From assembly GCA_000437675.1 (NCBI GenBank), contig FR901730.1:1-16753 (forward strand): a stretch of DNA of 16,753 nt, given 5' to 3'. The notes under the pieces were generated by a model. It made no database searches, was not told the DNA's origin, and saw nothing but the letters and a program-made list of their open reading frames with translations. Shown one piece after another: positions 13,095 to 16,753 of the stretch. Numbering within the stretch: the first letter of the stretch is position 1; the number at the start of each line of letters is the position of its first letter. This stretch comes from Prevotella sp. CAG:891. GTDB lineage: Bacteria > Bacteroidota > Bacteroidia > Bacteroidales > Bacteroidaceae. Both the position numbers and the translations under genes were made by a program.

Positions 13095-14351
13095 TCAAAC
13101 TTTTATTCTTAAATATTCCCGAATGATTACCTTAGCTAAATCTTTCAACCTTTCTTTCATCGTTGGGCTTGCCAGCATTTTAATCGTTTCACAAACGCCT
13201 TTGTCACTTTCAAAGAACACCTTACGCAATGGTGGTTCAGCACACGACTTTCGTGCTGCCGGGTTGAATCGGTAAACTACATCTAAAGAGTACTTATACG
13301 CATCCTTACATAACTCCTTGCTGTAATCAGCCCCTTTCGGAGTGTTGACAATAAGCATTGAAACCCCCTTGTCATCATCAAGTTCTTTATTCAAACGCGA
13401 GATGCCCCAAAAGTCTGCCAACGTAACATCGCTACCACTTCTAAAATCGCGAACCTTGCATGCGTAACAACTTGGGCGAAGGTAAAGGTTTGCCAGAAAA
13501 CCTCGTAAGAAAAGATTCTTATTTAAAGGCTTATATGAGAGCGAAACCGTATTTTTCTCTCCGGCAGCTGACGCTTTGGAGAGGGCGAGAGCAAAACCGA
13601 ATTTTTTCCACCCGTTTCGTTTATCACGGAAAGCAATGGATTCAATCGCCATCCCGTGACCATCCAATCCATCACTTTCCGTGACGAGAGGAATACAAGG
13701 GTGCAAAACCGAATTTTTTCCGTCGCCCTGACGGGCGAATGATTTATTGATTTCTTCTTGCAAATAAGTGCGGAACACACCGGGACTAGGCACACCGTGG
13801 CAGATAAAGTCTACGGCCAACAGGTTGTCATACTCCTTGCGCAAGTACTTTTTCAAACCGGCAATCTGACAAGGTGTTCCCGAAAAAAGTACTTTTCTTC
13901 CACTCTTTAAGAAGCCTTCTACTTGTTGATAGGTGCTACCTATCTTGCTCTGCACATACTTTGAACCGCGGAACTTTGCAAGTGCTTCTTTCGTTTCTAC
14001 ATAGCTATGTACTACTTCCCAGCGTTCATCAAAACAGGCTCCAAACACCACACCACCTTCATCGATGATGTGCTCTGCCAACATGGTAAACACACCGCCC
14101 GAAGAACTCTGCATTCGTACCGATTCATTCGGGTTCTTGGCAGCATACACGCCTAAGGGAGTACGTTCGTCCGCTTGATTGATTACGGGACAAACTTTTT
14201 CGCACAATCCGCAATCTATACAGAGTGACTCGTCTATCTGCGGATAAAGGAAGCCCTCATTATCTTCATGCAAGGTAATACACTGCTTCGGACATCGCTG
14301 CACACAGGCGGCACAACCGCAACAATCTTGCTTATCTTTTATTAAAATCAT
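13095..14351 (-). CDS. Fe-S protein of the coenzyme F420 hydrogenase/dehydrogenase beta-subunit family
   Basis: The 418-residue protein starts with a two-cluster ferredoxin domain: C10, C13, C16 and C20-P form the first 4Fe-4S site, and C44, C47, C50 and C54-P the second. The FrhB-like part follows: SSSGGVFTML at 82-91, FRGSKYVQSKIG at 127-138, VLFSGTPCQIAGL at 154-166, DFICHGVPSP at 181-190, FRDKRNGWKKFGF at 241-253, and a cysteine pair at C295 and C298. In capsule loci the family is next to pyruvyl transferases and is thought to do a redox step; Bacteroidales are not known to make F420, so flavin is a likelier cofactor. The segment 204-235 and the codons after it are full of short repeats. 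It begins 2 bases after the flippase gene. The redox partner and substrate are unknown. Confidence 0.88.
   Translation of the reverse strand: MILIKDKQDCCGCAACVQRCPKQCITLHEDNEGFLYPQIDESLCIDCGLCEKVCPVINQADERTPLGVYAAKNPNESVRMQSSSGGVFTMLAEHIIDEGGVVFGACFDERWEVVHSYVETKEALAKFRGSKYVQSKIGSTYQQVEGFLKSGRKVLFSGTPCQIAGLKKYLRKEYDNLLAVDFICHGVPSPGVFRTYLQEEINKSFARQGDGKNSVLHPCIPLVTESDGLDGHGMAIESIAFRDKRNGWKKFGFALALSKASAAGEKNTVSLSYKPLNKNLFLRGFLANLYLRPSCYACKVRDFRSGSDVTLADFWGISRLNKELDDDKGVSMLIVNTPKGADYSKELCKDAYKYSLDVVYRFNPAARKSCAEPPLRKVFFESDKGVCETIKMLASPTMKERLKDLAKVIIREYLRIKV
13537..13738. repeat. Cluster of direct and inverted repeats within the Fe-S gene
   Basis: A 19-bp exact direct repeat, gcaaaaccgaattttttcc, occurs at 13591-13609 and 13703-13721. 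A degenerate third copy with a shared gagagc flank lies at 13537-13559. Between the exact copies a 19-bp inverted repeat (17 of 19 matched) joins tcacggaaagcaatggatt (13624-13642) and 13666-13684. Just beyond, tcgccc (13723-13728) and gggcga (13733-13738) form a 6-bp stem with a 4-base loop. The two exact copies are read in different frames (GKNSVL and KKFGFA), while the third (EKNTVS) shares the frame of the first. Confidence 0.85.
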
Positions 14352-14353
14352 AC

Positions 14354-15877
14354 TTATCTTCTTATACGGGCTATCAACGAACCTATCGGCTGACTAATCA
14401 GGTCTTTTTCATCTTTGTTCATGCCTAAATACCAAAATGCGAACCCATAAGCTACAGTAAACAACAAACCTAATCCTACAAAATTCAGAACGGTCATAGT
14501 GCTGAATGCTGCACTATTGGTTACCAGCAATCCTGCTACCACAAAACACACTGGAACAAGGCTCATTTTGATGATTTCTTTCCAGAATTTCACCATGTCT
14601 AAATGTTGCTTACGATGATAGTATATGTTCATAATAAGCCCTTGTCCTATCAATAAGGCAAGACTCGTGGCAAAAGCACAACCGTAACCTCCGTAGGGTT
14701 TGGCTAACAATATAGATAAGCCCAAACTAGCTAATGCAATCACTATATAGAGCAAGGAGCGAAACTTCATTTGGTTACGGGCTTGCAAAACGGTGATACC
14801 TAAGTTCTGTATCAAGGGTATGGTCAAAGGAATGAAGAACAACAGACATATATAATAAGCATCTTCATACCCTGCGCCTGCCCATAGCTGAATAAAAGGT
14901 TTGCCGAACACAATGAAAGCAGAAAGGATGAAGGCCATGATGATGTACTGCAAACGACCGGTACGCACAAACAGATTGGATATTTCCTGCTCATTATTCT
15001 CCTTGGCCACCATAGCGGTTACTCTCGGTAAGAATACACCGGATATGGCCGTTGAAAACATCATAAACATACTTTGCAACTGTATAGCTACAGCGTATAC
15101 GGCTATAGCTACTGCTCCGCGATAAATACCCAACACAAACTGTCCGGAACTCCAATATATACGGTCCATGATGGCATTGAGAAATATCCAAAAACTATAG
15201 ATAGCCACTTCTTTCAAGAAGCTCCAATTAAAACGGGCAAAACGTATCTTGATAGCTAGTCTGTTTTGGCAATACCACCAGTTTATCAACAAAGTCACTA
15301 CATTAAACAGGGTTGTAACCACGACCATAGCCACTGCCTTATAACCAATAACAAGCAGCAAGACCATCACCACGGGATTCAGCACAGAGCGTATGATACT
15401 TACCAAACGCTGAAACACAAACCGCTCGTAAGCTGTCATAATGCTTCCCCAAATGCTCATGGGGAATGTAAAGGCTAAGTTAAAAGTCATCAGCCACAGC
15501 ATGATGCGCGTACGTTCCACTTCTGTTTCTGTCATTGAACGCGCAAACAAGTTCTCTACATTCAGCGACAATACGCTACCGGCAATCATTGCTACAACTC
15601 CGATGCCAATATACAGAACGAAAAACATGCCGAACATCTCTTCCTGTTCCCGTTGTTTTCCTTCTGCACGGAATTTGGCTGTGTATCGTATAATCGCATT
15701 TCCAAAACCCAAATCCAAGACGGTCAGATAGGCTATAATGGAAGCTGCTAAAGAATACAGACCATATTCCGATTGACCTAACATTCGCAACATGTAGGGG
15801 GTATAAATCAACCCGACTACCATGTTCAGGCAAATAGACACATAATTTAATGCGGCTCCAGCTTTAAGTTGGTTCAT
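14354..15877 (-). CDS. wzx: Wzx-type polysaccharide flippase (MOP/PST superfamily)
   Basis: The 507-residue protein is a polytopic membrane protein with about 12 to 14 predicted helices spread along its length. The N-terminal pattern, with YTPYMLRMLGQSEYGLY at 25-41 followed by LDLGFGNAIIRY at 54-65, is characteristic of O-antigen and capsule flippases of the MATE-like MOP superfamily. It should flip the undecaprenyl-diphosphate-linked repeat unit across the inner membrane for polymerisation. The length is normal. It is the first structural gene after upxY, across a 185-base gap, and ends 2 bases before the Fe-S gene. I see no promoter of the TAnnTTTG type in that gap, so it is probably transcribed through from upxY. 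Confidence 0.93.
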   Translation of the reverse strand: MNQLKAGAALNYVSICLNMVVGLIYTPYMLRMLGQSEYGLYSLAASIIAYLTVLDLGFGNAIIRYTAKFRAEGKQREQEEMFGMFFVLYIGIGVVAMIAGSVLSLNVENLFARSMTETEVERTRIMLWLMTFNLAFTFPMSIWGSIMTAYERFVFQRLVSIIRSVLNPVVMVLLLVIGYKAVAMVVVTTLFNVVTLLINWWYCQNRLAIKIRFARFNWSFLKEVAIYSFWIFLNAIMDRIYWSSGQFVLGIYRGAVAIAVYAVAIQLQSMFMMFSTAISGVFLPRVTAMVAKENNEQEISNLFVRTGRLQYIIMAFILSAFIVFGKPFIQLWAGAGYEDAYYICLLFFIPLTIPLIQNLGITVLQARNQMKFRSLLYIVIALASLGLSILLAKPYGGYGCAFATSLALLIGQGLIMNIYYHRKQHLDMVKFWKEIIKMSLVPVCFVVAGLLVTNSAAFSTMTVLNFVGLGLLFTVAYGFAFWYLGMNKDEKDLISQPIGSLIARIRR

Positions 15878-15918
15878 TATTCTTGATGTAAGCAGTCAAT
15901 TTAGGGCATACCCCAGAG

Positions 15919-15942
15919 AGTAGGCACTTTTCGGTGCCTACC
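15919..15942 (-). other. Stem-loop just upstream of the flippase gene
   Basis: GTAGGCAC (minus strand 15941-15934) pairs perfectly with GTGCCTAC (15927-15920) around a 6-base loop, CGAAAA, and a G-T pair extends the stem to nine. No T-run follows on the minus strand; it continues CTCTGGGGTATGCCC. So it looks like a folded mRNA element 42 bases before the start codon rather than a classic terminator. A pause or antitermination site is possible given upxY directly upstream. Confidence 0.55.
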
Positions 15943-16012
15943 TTTACTGACTTATTTAAAAATTTAGATTATTTTTTAATGACAAGGACTACTTAAGTCC
16001 GATAGAAGAAAG

Positions 16013-16045
16013 TAAGAGAGAGGAATGATTTCTGTTACTCTCTTA
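16013..16045 (-). other. Stem-loop shortly after the upxY stop
   Basis: TAAGAGAG (minus strand 16045-16038) pairs with CTCTCTTA (16020-16013) around a 17-base loop, starting 17 bases after the upxY stop codon. The following minus-strand bases, CTTTCTTCTATC, are pyrimidine-rich but are not a clean T-run. It could be a weak terminator that UpxY overrides. A second, weaker stem (GGACT 15986-15990 with AGTCC 15996-16000) follows. Confidence 0.45.
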
Positions 16046-16062
16046 GATTTTGAAGACATCCC

Positions 16063-16746
16063 TTACTCCTCCACCACCTCAAAATCTTCGCGGTGGACGC
16101 GGCTGATGGCTACGGCGTAGCCACCGAGGTCCATGACAAGCTGGCGGTCGCGGTTGACGCGGACTACATAGCCTTCCTGACCTTTGAAGGGGCCGGTGAG
16201 GACACGGAGTTTGACATGGTCCTTGGCGAATTTGAGGAAAGGGTCACGGAGGAAGGTGACGCGCTCGGGCTCGGTGTCCATCAGACGCATAAAGGGCTTC
16301 ATGACGCTGTGGGGGATGGACGCGGGGAGAGCGGTGGCGCAATTACGAACTAAATGGTATTGGGGGAAATTTTGAGATAAAAAGGTGCGGAGCTCGGCGG
16401 TGGTGCCTTGCAAAAATACTAATCCGCTGACGGTGGGCTTCTCTTCCTTCATTACGCCCTTGCCGCTTGGCTTGCGCTTGTAACTGACGGTGCGATGAAT
16501 AAAACAAGGGGGATGAAAATCACCTACGATACGATTGCTGGATATAAGTTTCTGGAACTTTTCTACAACCATGTGCTGCATGAAAAGATAACCCCATGGA
16601 GGGGCTTGCTCTTCACATGAGGATACACCTTCCACTTTCGAGGCCGATTTTTCATCAGTCCCGATTATGTGTATGCCTTGCAACGAACGCCGGGGTGTGG
16701 CGTCCGCTTGGGCTGTAGAAGAAGGAAGCGAGCAATCCTGCGTCAT
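16063..16746 (-). CDS. upxY: UpxY-type transcription antiterminator (NusG paralogue)
   Basis: The 227-residue protein is a specialised NusG paralogue of the UpxY group, which in Bacteroides binds RNA polymerase and lets it read through long capsule operons. About 45 variable residues precede a NusG N-terminal-like domain (about 50-165, starting near PPWGYLFMQHMVVEKFQKLI, with FIHRTVSYKRK at 82-92 and VSGLVFLQG at 106-114). A KOW domain follows at 177-215 (KLRVLTGPFKGQEGYVVRV). It is the first gene of the locus and ends 185 bases before the flippase gene. The ATG at 16746 lies 7 bases from the window edge, so the promoter and leader that UpxY would act on are out of view. No UpxZ gene, the usual partner that inhibits rival UpxY proteins, follows it. 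The N-terminal domain is divergent. Confidence 0.87.
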   Translation of the reverse strand: MTQDCSLPSSTAQADATPRRSLQGIHIIGTDEKSASKVEGVSSCEEQAPPWGYLFMQHMVVEKFQKLISSNRIVGDFHPPCFIHRTVSYKRKPSGKGVMKEEKPTVSGLVFLQGTTAELRTFLSQNFPQYHLVRNCATALPASIPHSVMKPFMRLMDTEPERVTFLRDPFLKFAKDHVKLRVLTGPFKGQEGYVVRVNRDRQLVMDLGGYAVAISRVHREDFEVVEE

Positions 16747-16753
16747 TTTCTTT

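Noticed and set aside
16013..16045. Inverted repeat as an invertible-promoter site
   Set aside because: The arms are 8 bases with a 17-base loop and no promoter lies between them; invertible capsule promoters lie upstream of upxY, outside this window.

Overview
The window is a capsular or exopolysaccharide biosynthesis locus from a member of the Bacteroidales, probably Bacteroidaceae or Prevotellaceae. The evidence is an UpxY-type NusG paralogue at its head, a Bacteroidetes-style promoter (TTTG, 21 bases, TATCTTTG), and protein families typical of Bacteroides and Prevotella capsule loci. The species cannot be fixed from the sequence. All fourteen well-supported genes lie on the minus strand, so the locus reads from right to left.

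In transcription order: (i) 16746-15878 holds upxY, a specialised antiterminator, followed by a 185-base gap with two stem-loops. (ii) 15877-10841 is a tightly packed block (gaps of 1 to 3 bases) with a Wzx flippase, an Fe-S protein of the F420-dehydrogenase beta family, a polysaccharide pyruvyl transferase and an EpsG-type polymerase. (iii) 10838-7825 holds one family-2 and two family-4 glycosyltransferases that build the repeat unit. (iv) 7824-7624 is a 201-base structured gap with three stem-loops, one of them a likely intrinsic terminator. (v) 7623-1221 holds a nucleotidyltransferase-fold protein, the initiating phosphoglycosyl transferase, a short-chain dehydrogenase-type epimerase, a fold-III PLP decarboxylase, an ATP-grasp ligase and a DegT aminotransferase, closed by a strong intrinsic terminator at 1207-1147. 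(vi) Beyond that terminator lie a WbuC-family cupin (1046-651) and an AT-rich stretch with repeats, a promoter and a doubtful 56-codon ORF ending at base 1.

Inferred pathway: the DegT enzyme makes a 4-amino sugar nucleotide, and the phosphoglycosyl transferase loads a first sugar phosphate onto undecaprenyl phosphate. The glycosyltransferases extend the unit, the pyruvyl transferase adds a ketal, and Wzx and the EpsG protein export and polymerise it. The epimerase, decarboxylase and ATP-grasp trio suggests an unusual amide-linked amino acid or amine on a sugar. No Wzz/Wzc, Wza, UpxZ or 4,6-dehydratase gene is in the window.

The oddest DNA feature is a pair of abutting perfect palindromes (17-bp and 14-bp arms) inside one glycosyltransferase gene, exactly over a conserved protein motif. 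A second repeat-rich patch lies inside the Fe-S gene.
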